A DNA stretch of 52,813 nucleotides from Nitrosomonas sp. (GTDB lineage Bacteria > Pseudomonadota > Gammaproteobacteria > Burkholderiales > Nitrosomonadaceae), in assembly GCA_021774265.1 (NCBI GenBank), contig JAJFJG010000066.1, positions 1-52,813 on the forward strand, read 5' to 3'. Under the pieces are notes generated by a model that worked only from the letters and a program-made list of their open reading frames with translations, was not told where the DNA came from and did no database searches. Shown piece after piece: positions 1 to 9,893 of this stretch. Position numbers and translations under genes: made by a program. How positions within the stretch are numbered: the stretch's first letter is position 1; each line of letters opens with the position of its first letter.

Positions 1-204
1 TTTTGGCACCATACGCCACAGAACAAAGCGAGCAAAAGGCTGCCTGTCACGTGACGGCATGCTACATATGATGTTTAACTGAGTCAATGTACTGAAGGAA
101 AGTGGAGAAAATTAAGGGGCTTTGGTTTCCTGAGTAAGGTCGTCAAAGGTGTTCAATTTAAAGACGGTATTGAAGTAATATCAGACAATCAGGTCGCCGC
201 TTGA
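1..204 (+). mobile_element. IS256-type transposase 3' remnant, frameshifted and cut by the window edge
   Basis: Reading from base 2 gives the stretch IRHRTKRAKGCLSRDGML, which resembles the C-terminal part of mutator/IS256-family transposases. That frame hits a stop at 80-82. The frame beginning at 79 resumes the same homology (LSQC, then KWRKLRGFGFLSKVVKG and VQFKDGIEV) and ends at the TGA at 202-204. Loss of one A in the run at 77-78 explains the break, so the copy is dead unless this is a sequencing error. The 5' part lies outside the window. Family assignment is from memory of the C-terminal motif, not a search. Confidence 0.7.
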
Positions 205-485
205 TTTAATACTCAAACACCAGATTTGGCAAAAACTTCATTTTGCTATCACTTTCACCGAAAAAAAACAAAAAAGTACATTACAAAACTCAGAATCTTG
301 GAATGATTTGTTTTTTATTTGGAGAAATTGTCATTTGATTACAAAAATACTGATTGCTGTGTCGCTCGTGCAATATTGGGGTTAGGACCTCAAATTTATA
401 CCTCGGTACAAGTTTTAGTATTTTGTTGGAAGATCGTATTACAATGAGTCATATCCTGATTCCTTTACTTGGTTCAATAGGTTAT
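205..485. other. Intergenic stretch between IS remnant and protease pseudogene
   Basis: AT-rich sequence with A-runs and no convincing coding frame. A longer TTG-initiated reading of the protease frame begins at 354, but its first 44 residues do not look like a protein N-terminus, so they are counted as non-coding. No terminator or clear promoter was recognised. Confidence 0.4.
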
Positions 486-1214
486 ATGAAAATTGTGAAG
501 ATGAACTGTTTGAAGCTAATATTCATAGTCGTTTTTACAAATTTGATGACCAATGGGCTCATGGCTGAGTCGCTTCGAGATGTATCAAGAACGTCCAAAA
601 TACTGAATGGCGCCGAAACGAATATTTCAAAATGGCCGTGGATGGTAGGCCTTATTCGTGTGGGCTTTGGCGTGTTTAATGGTCAATTTTGTGGTGGTAC
701 GTTGATTTCAGACCGTTGGGTTTTAACTGCCGTGCATTGTGTGATTGATGAAACAACCACGACAATTAGAACTCTTACTGGCCATACGCGACTCAGTAAT
801 GCAACGGAAAATGATTTGCTTTCGATTTCACAAATTATTATTCATCCTGATTTTAATCAAATTACATTAGACTCTGATCTTGCTTTGCTTGAACTAAGTG
901 AAGCAGCAACATTAACACCTATCCAAACGTTAGGGTATTACCAGTTTCGGTGTTGGTTGTGAGGCACAAAGTGATTTTGGCGGCTATACACGTGTAAAGA
1001 ATTTTAGTGACTTTATTTCCGCTGCTATTTGTTCGAATTCAGAATTACCCGAGGCGCCAGTCATGGATATACAAGTACTTGGGATAAACGTTACCATTAG
1101 CTGGACAAGCACAACGGATACTGGTGGTTATCGGCTGAACTATGCACCCATCCTGACGCGTCACCCATTGAAGTATTGATATGTATAATCAGTTTCTCTA
1201 TAACACTATCTTAA
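486..1214 (+). pseudogene. Degraded trypsin-like (S1) serine protease with FnIII-like tail
   Basis: The start at 486 (MKIVKMNCLKLIFIVV) gives a signal peptide, followed by the mature trypsin start ILNGAETNISKWPWMVGLI. The histidine motif (LTAVHCV) and the aspartate motif (DSDLALLEL) of the catalytic triad are present. After TLTPIQTL, near 935-943, the frame breaks. The +1 frame from 943 encodes the trypsin C-terminus (SFGVGCEAQSDFGGYTRV, NFSDFI). The segment between these, which in S1 proteases carries the GDSGGP serine motif (roughly 100 residues), is absent, so the break is an internal deletion as well as a frameshift. A fibronectin type III-like segment follows (APVMDIQVLG, VTISWTSTTDTGGYRLNYAP). 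A second frame change near 1150 (PDASPIEV) leads to a stop at 1212-1214. No active product is expected. Confidence 0.75.
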
Positions 1215-1284
1215 GGTAGCGCCTTTTTTGTAGCTCTATCAATGCTTACGAGGGTAATTGTCGAAGTGGGTTGTCAAATATTGA

Positions 1285-1427
1285 GGCTATGTAACCGAAT
1301 CGTGTGGAATTCTTTAATATCACATATTCTAATGACTTAGCGATGCGGTAATGTATGCTTTAAAGAGCTGAATATCAACCGGTCAAGAGATTTGGCTATA
1401 TTTTCCACACACTTCGGTTACATAGCC
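1285..1427. repeat. 143-bp MITE-like element with 25-bp terminal inverted repeats
   Basis: The arm at 1285-1309 (begins GGCTATGTAACCGAA, ends GTGTGGAA) is the reverse complement of the arm at 1403-1427 with 24 of 25 positions matching. About 93 bp of AT-rich sequence without a coding frame lies between. Size and layout fit a non-autonomous miniature element, though a large regulatory hairpin upstream of the rhodanese gene is not excluded. No clear target-site duplication is visible. Confidence 0.6.
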
Positions 1428-1495
1428 AACATTGATCACTTTACTATTAATTAGTAGCAAGGTGTATTTTGTTTACAATGGAAAAGGTGACAATA

Positions 1496-2002
1496 ATGAA
1501 AGTCTTTATCGGAATATTTCTAGTTAGTATACTCGGCTTTGTCTTGGCCTGTTATGTTTCGCCACAGCTATCTTTAAAATCATCCTATGCGTTAGTAAAA
1601 TTAAAGTTTCCTGATCTTCCTGAATTTTCCAATCAATCACTTCAAGCATTGTCTCGTGATGAAAGAGGGGGTTATGTCGTCGTTGATGTTCGGACGCCAG
1701 AGGAGCGTAATGTTTCAGTTATTGCTGGAGCTATTGATAATGAGTATTTTGAACACAATATTGTTTCTTATCAAGATAAAAAGGTCATTGTATATTGCAC
1801 GATAGGCTATCGTAGTGGTTTTCATACTGAATCACTCCGCCAGAAAGGAGTTGATGCTTATAACCTGAGTGAAGGCATACTCGGCTGGACGCATGTCGAT
1901 GGGTTGTTGGTTAATTCACAAGGTCTTATAACTGATAAAGTACACGTTTACAGTCGTCCTTGGAATCTGGCGGTAAAGAAGAATGGCGTCGCTGTATTTT
2001 AA
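1496..2002 (+). CDS. Membrane-anchored rhodanese-domain protein
   Basis: A 168-residue protein with a hydrophobic N-terminus (residues 1-19, ending VLAC, possibly a signal anchor or lipobox) and a single rhodanese domain. The substrate-entry motif VVDVRTPEE is near 62-70 and the catalytic loop YCTIGYRSG carries Cys101, the expected persulfide-forming residue. Rhodanese domains transfer sulfane sulfur; the substrate here is unknown, and the anchor suggests an envelope location. The ATG at 1496 was chosen over TTG 1469 and ATG 1478 because AAGGTGA lies about 6 bases upstream and the signal sequence follows at once. It converges with mrcA with no bases between the stop codons. A 7-bp inverted repeat (1992-1998/2005-2011) spans both stops. 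Confidence 0.8.
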   Translation: MKVFIGIFLVSILGFVLACYVSPQLSLKSSYALVKLKFPDLPEFSNQSLQALSRDERGGYVVVDVRTPEERNVSVIAGAIDNEYFEHNIVSYQDKKVIVYCTIGYRSGFHTESLRQKGVDAYNLSEGILGWTHVDGLLVNSQGLITDKVHVYSRPWNLAVKKNGVAVF

Positions 2003-4321
2003 TCAATACAGTTGGTCTCTAAGATCATCTGCTGCATTGGATGGGACTTCATAAGCCATCTCAGTTTGTGGCGGTAGCTGTTCGCGGAGGAAGTATTCTG
2101 TCAGCCCGCCTGCTGCTTCACGTAAGCCAGTTTCGGGATTAATGCTCGTGGTTACAATACCTTGAGGTACGATGAGATCCGCTTCGGGTTCATTTTCCAT
2201 CGCGCTTGCCATGTAGTCTATCCAAATGGGCAATGCGACGCGTCCACCAGTTTCATTTCTACCCAATGATTTCGGGTTGTCAAAGCCCGCCCACGCAACA
2301 GTCACCAGGTTATTCTGGAAACCACAAAACCACGCATCTATAAAATTACTTGTTGTTCCTGTTTTCCCTGCTAAGTCTTTACGACCTAATTGCTTTGCTC
2401 TGACAGCAGTACCTTGTTGTATCACGTCTTGCATCATGCTAGTCATGATAAATGCATTGCGTGGGTCAATAACTAATTTTGCATTTTCTTTGGCGATGGC
2501 GGGCTGTATTTGTTCCAAAATGTTTCCATCATCGTCTTCTATTCTATCAATAAAATAGGGCGAAATCTGATAGCCACCATTGGCAAAGACAGCATAACCA
2601 ACGGCCATTTGCATGGGTGTCACTTCACCTGATCCCAGTGCCATGGGTAAATAAGGTGGATGACGATTGGCATCAAAGCCAAAACGGGTAATATAGTCTT
2701 GCGTATATTGCAAGCCAATCGCTTGAAGAATACGAATTGAGGCTAAATTCTTTGATTTGGCAAGCGCTGTACGCATACGTATCGGGCCACTGTATTTGCC
2801 GTCATAATTTCTTGGCTCCCACAATTTACTTCCAGTTTGTTTTGCATTAAAGGAAAGGGGAGCATCATTGATGATGGTCGCGGGTGTGAAGCCCTTTTCT
2901 AATGAAGCGGAGTATATGAATGGCTTAAAGCTAGAACCAGGTTGACGCCATGCCTGGGTTACATGATTAAATTGATTTTGGTTAAAGTCAAACCCACCTA
3001 TAAGTGCGCGTACAGCACCATCCCGCGGATCGACAGAGACTAGCGCGGCTTCAACTTCTGGGAGTTGAATAATCTCCCATTCATTATTTCCATTTTTTTG
3101 TATTCTAATGAGTGCGCCTGGGCGTAAATTTCTTTTTTCGCTGCTATCGTTAGTGTTGAGAAATTGTTTAACGAGATTTAGTCCTTCACCGCTTACCTGA
3201 ACGATTTCACCACCTTTGCGGTAAACTTGAACAGCATCTTTATTGATATTTATTGCAATGGCCGCGTAAATATTATTGCTATTAGGTACATTTGCTAATG
3301 CATCTTCTAGTGTTTTCTCTTGGTTTACGCCGTTCTTTAGTAGATCAATAAACGCTTCTGGGCCACGGTAACCATGGCGTTTATCGTAAGCAACTATGTT
3401 TTTTCTGAGTGAATCGTAAGCAGCGTCTTGGTCAAGTTGTCTTATGGTTGTGTAGACATTAATCCCCTTGGTGTAGGTTTCTTCGTTGTAGCGTTGATAT
3501 ACAACCTGACGCACCATTTCGGCAACATAATCAGCATGCATGGTAAATGTTCGTGCTTTTTGTTTAACAGGCACTTTTTGTTTCTCAAGATCTTTGAAAT
3601 CTTGATCAGAAATGTGATTGAGTTTGTTCATTCGCCGCAACACGTACACCTGACGAATTTTGGCGCGATCTGGGTTAACTACGGGGTTGTAGCTTGAGGG
3701 CGCTTTAGGTAAGCCTGCCAGCATAGCTGCTTCAGCGATATTAATCTCATTGAGTGGCTTGTCAAAATAGGCTTGTGCTGCAGCGGCAAAGCCATAGCTA
3801 CGTTGTCCTAGATAAATTTGGTTGATGTAGAGCTCAAGAATTTGATCTTTTGTTAAATAATGCTCTATCTTGAAAGAAAGCAAGGCTTCGCTAAATTTTC
3901 TTGTCAGCGTTTTTTCTCTTGTTAAGAAAAAGTTTCGTGCAACTTGCATGGTAATTGTACTGGCGCCTTGCTGAACACTGCCTGCGGAAAAGTTGGAATA
4001 AGCTGCACGTAAAACACCAATGTAGTCAACACCCCCATGTTCATAGAATCGATCATCTTCTGCAGCAAGTATTGCTTGCTTTAGATGCGTTGGTACCTCG
4101 TCAATAGTAACAACATTACGACGTTCTTCTCCAAACTCACCAATGAGTAAACCTTCCGCGCTGTATACCCTAAGTGGTATTTTCGGCTGGTAATTAGTCA
4201 GTGCATCTAGTGATGGTAGTGAAGGAAAGGTGACGAGGGCGGTAAATCCGATCAACAGTACACCAATAATACCAAGACCAAAAAAAACAATGACAGGATA
4301 GTATAACCAACGAGTTAGCAT
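2003..4321 (-). CDS. mrcA: Penicillin-binding protein 1A, bifunctional peptidoglycan synthase
   Basis: A 772-residue class A PBP that polymerises lipid II and cross-links peptide stems at the inner membrane. An N-terminal membrane anchor spans residues 8-32. The glycosyltransferase-51 domain follows, with the EDDRFYEHGG motif at 88-97 (catalytic Glu88) and GASTITMQVARN near 119-130. The transpeptidase domain carries SSFK at 463-466 (nucleophile Ser463), an SxN motif (SKNL) and KTGT. Length and domain order fit PBP1A (PonA) rather than PBP1B. It is transcribed away from pilMNOPQ, a divergent arrangement conserved in many gammaproteobacteria. Confidence 0.95.
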   Translation of the reverse strand: MLTRWLYYPVIVFFGLGIIGVLLIGFTALVTFPSLPSLDALTNYQPKIPLRVYSAEGLLIGEFGEERRNVVTIDEVPTHLKQAILAAEDDRFYEHGGVDYIGVLRAAYSNFSAGSVQQGASTITMQVARNFFLTREKTLTRKFSEALLSFKIEHYLTKDQILELYINQIYLGQRSYGFAAAAQAYFDKPLNEINIAEAAMLAGLPKAPSSYNPVVNPDRAKIRQVYVLRRMNKLNHISDQDFKDLEKQKVPVKQKARTFTMHADYVAEMVRQVVYQRYNEETYTKGINVYTTIRQLDQDAAYDSLRKNIVAYDKRHGYRGPEAFIDLLKNGVNQEKTLEDALANVPNSNNIYAAIAININKDAVQVYRKGGEIVQVSGEGLNLVKQFLNTNDSSEKRNLRPGALIRIQKNGNNEWEIIQLPEVEAALVSVDPRDGAVRALIGGFDFNQNQFNHVTQAWRQPGSSFKPFIYSASLEKGFTPATIINDAPLSFNAKQTGSKLWEPRNYDGKYSGPIRMRTALAKSKNLASIRILQAIGLQYTQDYITRFGFDANRHPPYLPMALGSGEVTPMQMAVGYAVFANGGYQISPYFIDRIEDDDGNILEQIQPAIAKENAKLVIDPRNAFIMTSMMQDVIQQGTAVRAKQLGRKDLAGKTGTTSNFIDAWFCGFQNNLVTVAWAGFDNPKSLGRNETGGRVALPIWIDYMASAMENEPEADLIVPQGIVTTSINPETGLREAAGGLTEYFLREQLPPQTEMAYEVPSNAADDLRDQLY

Positions 4322-4509
4322 GAATATTGAACTTTAAAATATGAGGTAAAAAGGAATGTACATCATTTAAGGGGGTATAAATACCGTTTCTTAATGAATC
4401 GTATTTTTTTCAATCTGTCAGAATTTATGTCGTATACACAACCAACTACAAGAGAGATATAAAGTTTCAAGAAGTTTTGCATATATCCTCTTGGTTATTT
4501 CTTTAATCA
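4322..4509. promoter_or_regulatory. Divergent mrcA/pilM intergenic region
   Basis: 188 bp between two divergent starts, so it should hold promoters for both. AT-rich; no strong consensus -35/-10 pair or sigma-54 motif was recognised by eye. Confidence 0.4.
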
Positions 4510-5646
4510 GTGCACATAGCGAGTATCGCTTCTAATATACCACTGTTCAAGGAAAATTTTGAAATAAATCTAGACTTTTTTCAAGCAAAGTCTCCATCAT
4601 TGATTGGTGTAGACATCAGTTCCTCATCTGTGAAAATGGTTGAGCTGTCAATGGATGGCAAGGGTGAGAATGCATATTGTGTTGAGAGCTATGTGATTGA
4701 GAAACTTCCACTAGATGCCATGCAAGAAGGTGGTATTGCAAATTTTGACGCAGTGAGTGAATGCTTGCAGCGTGCGTGGAAACGCATGGGGGCACGTTTG
4801 AACAATGTTGCGCTAGCATTGCCAGCTGCGGCTGTTATCACAAAAAAGATCGTGGTGCCTGCTGGTCAGCGTGAAGATGATTTGGCTTTTCAGGTTGAGA
4901 ATGAAGCCAGTCAGTATATTCCCTTTGCGCTGGATGAAGTTGATCTAGACTATCAAGTCATACGCCCATTACCCGATAATCAAGATGAAATAGAAGTTCT
5001 AATTGCGGCATCTCGGAAAGATAAAGTAGAGGATCGTGTAGCAGCTGCATTAACGGCAGGATTAAATGCCGTAGTAATGGACGTCGAACCTTATGCATCA
5101 CAATTGGCTTTTGAATTAGTTGAGAAACAACTGCCTGAGGGCGGGAAAGACCAAGTGATTGCATTAGTTGATATAGGCGCAACGACAATGAGCGTCAATA
5201 TTTTGCATAATGGCGAGTCAGTTTATATACGAGATCAAACATTTGGCGGCAACCAATTGACGCAAGAAATTCACAACCAATTTAATCTCTCACCTGAAGA
5301 TGCGGAAGCGGCTAAGCGCAGTGGGAAATTACCGGAAAACTATAAAAGCGATGTTTTGCAGCCGTTTTGTGAAACATTGTCGATTGAAGTCATGCGCGCT
5401 ATTCAGTTTTTCTTTACATCTACGCAATATACCGAAGTCAATTATATTTTTGTTGCTGGAGGGTGCGCTGTCATACCTGGAATAAATGAAACAATCAAAG
5501 AACGTACGCAAGTTAGCACGCTTACAGTTAATCCTTTTTTGGGAATGGATTTATCTAGTCGTGTTATTTCAAAGCAACTAAATATGGATGCACCTTCACT
5601 CTTAATTGCATGTGGCCTGGCTATGCGCAGCTTTGATCCGTCATGA
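4510..5646 (+). CDS. pilM: Type IV pilus assembly protein PilM
   Basis: An actin/FtsA-like cytoplasmic ATPase that binds the N-terminal tail of PilN and links the alignment complex to the motor. The nucleotide-binding motif LIGVDISSSSVK is near residues 31-42, and a second phosphate motif (ALVDIGATTMSVNI) near 216-230. The C-terminal part has the VAGGCAVIPGI motif. No in-frame ATG exists before the conserved core, so the GTG at 4510 is the best start. It adds about 30 residues before the conserved region, longer than usual, and lacks a clear Shine-Dalgarno. First gene of a tight pilMNOPQ operon, overlapping pilN by 4 bp (ATGA). Confidence 0.93.
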   Translation: MHIASIASNIPLFKENFEINLDFFQAKSPSLIGVDISSSSVKMVELSMDGKGENAYCVESYVIEKLPLDAMQEGGIANFDAVSECLQRAWKRMGARLNNVALALPAAAVITKKIVVPAGQREDDLAFQVENEASQYIPFALDEVDLDYQVIRPLPDNQDEIEVLIAASRKDKVEDRVAAALTAGLNAVVMDVEPYASQLAFELVEKQLPEGGKDQVIALVDIGATTMSVNILHNGESVYIRDQTFGGNQLTQEIHNQFNLSPEDAEAAKRSGKLPENYKSDVLQPFCETLSIEVMRAIQFFFTSTQYTEVNYIFVAGGCAVIPGINETIKERTQVSTLTVNPFLGMDLSSRVISKQLNMDAPSLLIACGLAMRSFDPS

Positions 5647-6227
5647 TTCGTATAAATTTACTTCCACACCGTGAGCTAAAACGTAAAGCGCTGCAAAAGC
5701 AATTTTTGATATTGGCAGGTATTGTTGGCGCCATAGGTCTTTTAATCGTATGGGGAGGACATAACATGATTGCGGACCAAGTTGACTATCAAAATACTCG
5801 AAACCAATATTTAAACGACCAGATCGTTGTTCTTGACAAGCAAATTGAAGAGATAAGAGAAATTAAAATGCAAACTCAGGAATTGTTGGCTCGTAAGGGC
5901 GTGGTTGAAACATTGCAAAGTAGCCGTGCTGAAGTAGTGCATTTGCTTGATCAGCTTGTTAGATTGTTGCCAGATGGTGTTTACCTGCAAAGTGTAAAGC
6001 AAGAAGGATACAGTATTAATTTAGTAGGTTATGCACAATCTAATGCGTGGGTGTCCACATTAATGCGTAACTTAGAGTCGTCTCAGTGGCTGGAGTCTCC
6101 AGTTTTGATCGAGATCAAAGCTGTTACCGTAAACAACACACGTCTAAATGAATTTAATCTCAATATAAGGCTCACCCAGTCATCCACTGGTGATGCAGAT
6201 GAGGATTTTATGAATATGGAGGGCTAA
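5643..6227 (+). CDS. pilN: Type IV pilus inner-membrane protein PilN
   Basis: A 194-residue bitopic protein that starts with the PilM-binding motif IRINLLPHRE at residues 2-11, followed by a transmembrane helix near 23-44 and a periplasmic coiled-coil/ferredoxin-like region. It pairs with PilO in the alignment subcomplex. It starts inside the last codons of pilM and is followed by pilO after 2 bases, so translation is probably coupled. Confidence 0.93.
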   Translation: MIRINLLPHRELKRKALQKQFLILAGIVGAIGLLIVWGGHNMIADQVDYQNTRNQYLNDQIVVLDKQIEEIREIKMQTQELLARKGVVETLQSSRAEVVHLLDQLVRLLPDGVYLQSVKQEGYSINLVGYAQSNAWVSTLMRNLESSQWLESPVLIEIKAVTVNNTRLNEFNLNIRLTQSSTGDADEDFMNMEG

Positions 6228-6229
6228 TT

Positions 6230-6847
6230 GTGCAGAACTTGGTTGAAGAATTACGACAGCTTGATCCAAACGACCCGAGTGCTTGGCCGAGTGGAGTAAA
6301 AGCGGCAGCACTTGTTGTATTGCTTATTGTTATTGTATTCGGCGGCTACTTCTTTGGTTGGAAAGATCAATGGGCAACGTTAGATAATGCGATAGTTGAA
6401 GAAGAGACGCTAAAGCAAACCTATCTCATCAAAAAAGGAAGTGCAGTTAATTTGGACGCATTAAAGCAGCAACTAGAAGATATTGAGCAATCACTAAGTG
6501 CGCTACTCAAGCAACTTCCGGATAGATCAGAAATGGAAGCTTTGTTAGTTGATATAAACCAAGTTGGGCTTGGGCGTGGTTTGCAATTTGAATTATTTAA
6601 ACCCGCCGCTAGTGAAACCATTAATGAGTTTTATGCGGAGCTGCCAATTACGATTCGTGTGACTGGTGACTATCATGATATTGGCGCTTTTGCTAGTGAT
6701 ATTTCACAGTTACCGCGAATTGTGACATTGAATGATATCAGCCTTATAAAAGATAGCGATGAGAAATTGACGCTTGATGCCACGGCAAAGACTTTTCGTT
6801 ATCTTGATGAAGATGAAGTTGTTAACCAGAGTGGGGGTGGGGGGTGA
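6230..6847 (+). CDS. pilO: Type IV pilus inner-membrane protein PilO
   Basis: A 205-residue PilN partner with a short cytoplasmic tail, a transmembrane helix near residues 25-45 (ALVVLLIVIVFGGYFFGW), a coiled coil and a periplasmic domain ending in a glycine run. The start is GTG, two bases after the pilN stop. The family bridges PilN to the lipoprotein PilP and the secretin. The stop overlaps the pilP ATG by one base (TGATG). Confidence 0.92.
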   Translation: MQNLVEELRQLDPNDPSAWPSGVKAAALVVLLIVIVFGGYFFGWKDQWATLDNAIVEEETLKQTYLIKKGSAVNLDALKQQLEDIEQSLSALLKQLPDRSEMEALLVDINQVGLGRGLQFELFKPAASETINEFYAELPITIRVTGDYHDIGAFASDISQLPRIVTLNDISLIKDSDEKLTLDATAKTFRYLDEDEVVNQSGGGG

Positions 6848-7362
6848 TGAAAATATCTCATTTGCTATTGTTAATGGTCTCTTTGTTAATAATCGGTTGT
6901 AGTGAAGTCGATTATAGTGATTTGGATGAATTCATAAAAAACTCTGGGCACGGTCTACGTGGCCAAGTGGATCCAGTGTCAGGCGTAAAGCCACATAAAC
7001 ATTTTACTTATAATGCATTTGAAATTTCAAGTCCATTCATTCCACGCCAAAATGAGCTTGTAAAGAATGAAAATAGTGGGCTTCATCCTGACTTGGAGCG
7101 GAGAAAGGAAGCATTGGAAAACTATGCATTAGAGAGCTTAAAAATGGTTGGTTCGCTTCAGCAAGACGAGAAAGTGTTTGCATTGATTAATTCACCGGAT
7201 GGGACATTGCATCGTGTCAGTGTTGGTAATTATTTGGGAAAAGATTTTGGGCAAATTGCTGGTATCTCTGAATCTGAAATTACATTGAAAGAAATTGTGC
7301 AAGATAGTGTTGATGATTGGAGTGAACGTATTAGTTCTCTCATGCTTGAAGGTCAGGAATAG
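6847..7362 (+). CDS. pilP: Type IV pilus lipoprotein PilP
   Basis: A 171-residue lipoprotein with a signal sequence ending in the lipobox LIIGC. The C-terminal HR domain motif is visible (GTLHRVSVGNYLGKDFGQI, then ISESEITLKEIV). PilP joins the PilNO complex to PilQ in the periplasm. The ATG at 6847 was preferred over GTG 6844 because it overlaps the pilO stop in a coupling TGATG. Confidence 0.93.
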   Translation: MKISHLLLLMVSLLIIGCSEVDYSDLDEFIKNSGHGLRGQVDPVSGVKPHKHFTYNAFEISSPFIPRQNELVKNENSGLHPDLERRKEALENYALESLKMVGSLQQDEKVFALINSPDGTLHRVSVGNYLGKDFGQIAGISESEITLKEIVQDSVDDWSERISSLMLEGQE

Positions 7363-7367
7363 AACAA

Positions 7368-9416
7368 ATGAGGCTACCGATTACAATGAATAAAAACTTA
7401 TGGTTAGGATTTGTCTTTACCCTAATGACAATTCAGCCCGCAATTGCGGCGGATCAAGCATCTGATTTGGCAGTCATTAATGGTGTTAATGCTATTGATG
7501 TTTCTACCGTTCAGGATGGAGTAATGCTAGTCAAAGTGACGGCTGACGAATTGTTTGATTCTGTCCCCGTGGGTGTTTCTCTAAATAACCCATTTAGAAT
7601 TTATTTTGACCTGCATAATATATCTAACACTTTAGATAAAAATTTTATTGAAATTGATGAAGGTAATTTAAATAGTATTAACATTGTTGAAGTTGGCGAT
7701 AGAACGCGTTTAGTCTTAAATCTTTCTAAATTGATGAGTCAAGAAGCAAGTGTTGAGGACAACACCTTTTTAATAAAACTTGGAGTAATTGCGGAATCAA
7801 AAGCTGTTGGTTCTGTTGCCCATTTTTCTGAAGATGTCCCGGATAAAGAAAGTAATAGCCTGCGTGATATAGATTTTCAACGTGGAGTACATGGAGAAGG
7901 TCGTATCGTAGTTGATTTGTTGCAGATGGGTACGGGTATTGATGTTCGTCAACAAGGTGAAGACATTGTTGTTGAATTTATGAATACATTGCTACCGAGT
8001 AATCTTGAGAGATGGTTTGATGTGACGGATTTTGCAACACCCATCCGAGCATTTGAAACTTATGCGCACGGCGAAAATGTGCTGATGGTTGTTAAGCCAA
8101 CAGGTGTTTGGGAGCATTCGTCGCGTCAAACAGATACCCAGTTTGTTCTGGAAGTTAGCACGTTAGCAGATAGTAAAGTTGATGAATTCACCAGAAATCT
8201 TGAAGACGGTGGATATTCAGGTGAGAAGTTGTCTCTCAATTTTCAGAATGTTGATGTTAGAGCCGTTTTGCAGGTTATCGCTGATTTTACTGATCTTAAT
8301 ATTATTGCGAGTGATACTGTCGCTGGTAACTTAACGTTGAGGTTAAAGGATGTCCCGTGGGATCAAGCTTTTGATATCGTTCTTCAGGCGACAGGACTTG
8401 ATAAACGTAAAACCGGGAATGTTATTTTTGTCGCGCCTAGTGAAGAGATGGCTGCGAAAGAATTGCTTGAGCTGGAAGCGCGCTTGCAGATTTCAGAGTT
8501 GGAGCCTGTCCGAACAGAAATGTTTCATCTGAATCATCGACGAGTGGACTCAATTTCTTTTGAAGGCATGTTAAGTGAGCGTGGGACGATTAATGCGGAT
8601 GAAATCAGCAATTCGTTAACTGTTACTGATATTCCAGCTAGGCTGAGTGAGATTAAGAAGCGTATTGATACGCTTGATATATTTGAGCGGCAGGTGATGA
8701 TTGAAGCACGTATTGTTGAAGCGATAGACACCTTTAGTCGTGATTTGGGTGCTCGCTTTGGTGTTAGTAACACTAAAAGAGCGGGTAGTTTTGATACCAG
8801 TAGTGCTTTAAGCTCTAGTCTACCTGCGGCGGGGACTGGCGCATTAGCGGGTGGCCCTGCAACATTAGGTTTAAGTTTGATAAAAGTTAATAACAGTACA
8901 TTAATTGATTTAGAGTTATCAGCACTAGAAACCGATAATAAAGGTCGAGTTATTTCTAGCCCGCGTGTTGTAACGGCTCATGGAGTAGAGGCCTTGATTG
9001 AACAGGGTGATCGCGTGCCTTTCCAGCAGGCAACGAGTAGCGGTGCTACCAGCATCCGTTTCGTTGATGCAACGCTGAGCCTTAAGGTTAAACCTTTAAT
9101 TACTTATGATAATAAGATTGATATGGAACTGAGTGTGAACCAAGATAAAATTGGTGAGACTATCAATCAGTTTTTACCGCCACCGATTAATACTAAAAAG
9201 ATAACCACCAAAGTATTGGTGGACAACGGGGGAACGGTTGTTATTGGCGGTATCTTCGAGCGTACAGAAAATGAGGCAAGGAACAGAATACCGCTATTGG
9301 GTGATATTCCAATCTTGGGTCACCTATTCCGTAATTCTGCAAGGATAGATGATAAGCGTGAGTTAATGGTTTTTGTTACGCCTCGAATATTGAGTGAAGA
9401 TCTTAATTTACAGTGA
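7368..9416 (+). CDS. pilQ: Type IV pilus secretin PilQ
   Basis: A 682-residue outer-membrane secretin through which the pilus exits. A signal peptide is followed by AMIN domains that bind peptidoglycan, an STN/N0 domain ([20 protein letters not shown] near residues 288-307), an N1 domain and the C-terminal secretin domain. Motifs such as [19 protein letters not shown] and [15 protein letters not shown] are present. Met7 (7386) could also be the start. Last gene of pilMNOPQ. The aroK-aroB pair that often follows pilQ is absent; the gene instead overlaps the end of convergent trmL by 9 bp. Confidence 0.95.
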   Translation: MRLPITMNKNLWLGFVFTLMTIQPAIAADQASDLAVINGVNAIDVSTVQDGVMLVKVTADELFDSVPVGVSLNNPFRIYFDLHNISNTLDKNFIEIDEGNLNSINIVEVGDRTRLVLNLSKLMSQEASVEDNTFLIKLGVIAESKAVGSVAHFSEDVPDKESNSLRDIDFQRGVHGEGRIVVDLLQMGTGIDVRQQGEDIVVEFMNTLLPSNLERWFDVTDFATPIRAFETYAHGENVLMVVKPTGVWEHSSRQTDTQFVLEVSTLADSKVDEFTRNLEDGGYSGEKLSLNFQNVDVRAVLQVIADFTDLNIIASDTVAGNLTLRLKDVPWDQAFDIVLQATGLDKRKTGNVIFVAPSEEMAAKELLELEARLQISELEPVRTEMFHLNHRRVDSISFEGMLSERGTINADEISNSLTVTDIPARLSEIKKRIDTLDIFERQVMIEARIVEAIDTFSRDLGARFGVSNTKRAGSFDTSSALSSSLPAAGTGALAGGPATLGLSLIKVNNSTLIDLELSALETDNKGRVISSPRVVTAHGVEALIEQGDRVPFQQATSSGATSIRFVDATLSLKVKPLITYDNKIDMELSVNQDKIGETINQFLPPPINTKKITTKVLVDNGGTVVIGGIFERTENEARNRIPLLGDIPILGHLFRNSARIDDKRELMVFVTPRILSEDLNLQ

Positions 9417-9881
9417 TATCGTTGTACTCTTGAAGCCTGTTTGTCGCCATGCTTCATAGACGACAACAGCAACTGTATTAGATAAATTTAAGCTGCGGCT
9501 TGATGCCTTCATTGGGATGCAGATACGGTTTTCTTCGGGAAAACTCTCTAGTAGTTCCGTAGGTAGGCCGCATGTTTCTGCGCCAAACAAGAAGGCATCC
9601 TTTTCTTTGTAAGCTGTCATGTCATAACGTTGTTTTCCCTTAGTTGTTACAGCAAAGATGCGACATCCCTTTAAATGATTAACACAATCAGACCAGTTGT
9701 TATGAATGATCATGCTGGTAAATTCATGGTAGTCTAAACCCGCACGCCGCAACTCCTTATCTTTAAGTGCAAACCCTAGTGGTTTTATGAGATGCAATTG
9801 CATGTCGGTGTTAGCACACAAGCGAATAATGTTGCCTGTGTTGGGTGGAATCTCAGGTTGATATAGAATAATGTTAAACAT
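9408..9881 (-). CDS. trmL: tRNA (cytidine(34)-2'-O)-methyltransferase TrmL
   Basis: A 157-residue SPOUT-class methyltransferase that 2'-O-methylates the wobble base of tRNA-Leu isoacceptors using AdoMet. The N-terminus [20 protein letters not shown] and the C-terminal knot ([30 protein letters not shown]) match the small TrmL/YibK subfamily. It lies 12 bp after comF on the same strand and is probably co-transcribed with it. Confidence 0.93.
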   Translation of the reverse strand: MFNIILYQPEIPPNTGNIIRLCANTDMQLHLIKPLGFALKDKELRRAGLDYHEFTSMIIHNNWSDCVNHLKGCRIFAVTTKGKQRYDMTAYKEKDAFLFGAETCGLPTELLESFPEENRICIPMKASSRSLNLSNTVAVVVYEAWRQTGFKSTTISL

Positions 9882-9893
9882 GAATATAGGTGG

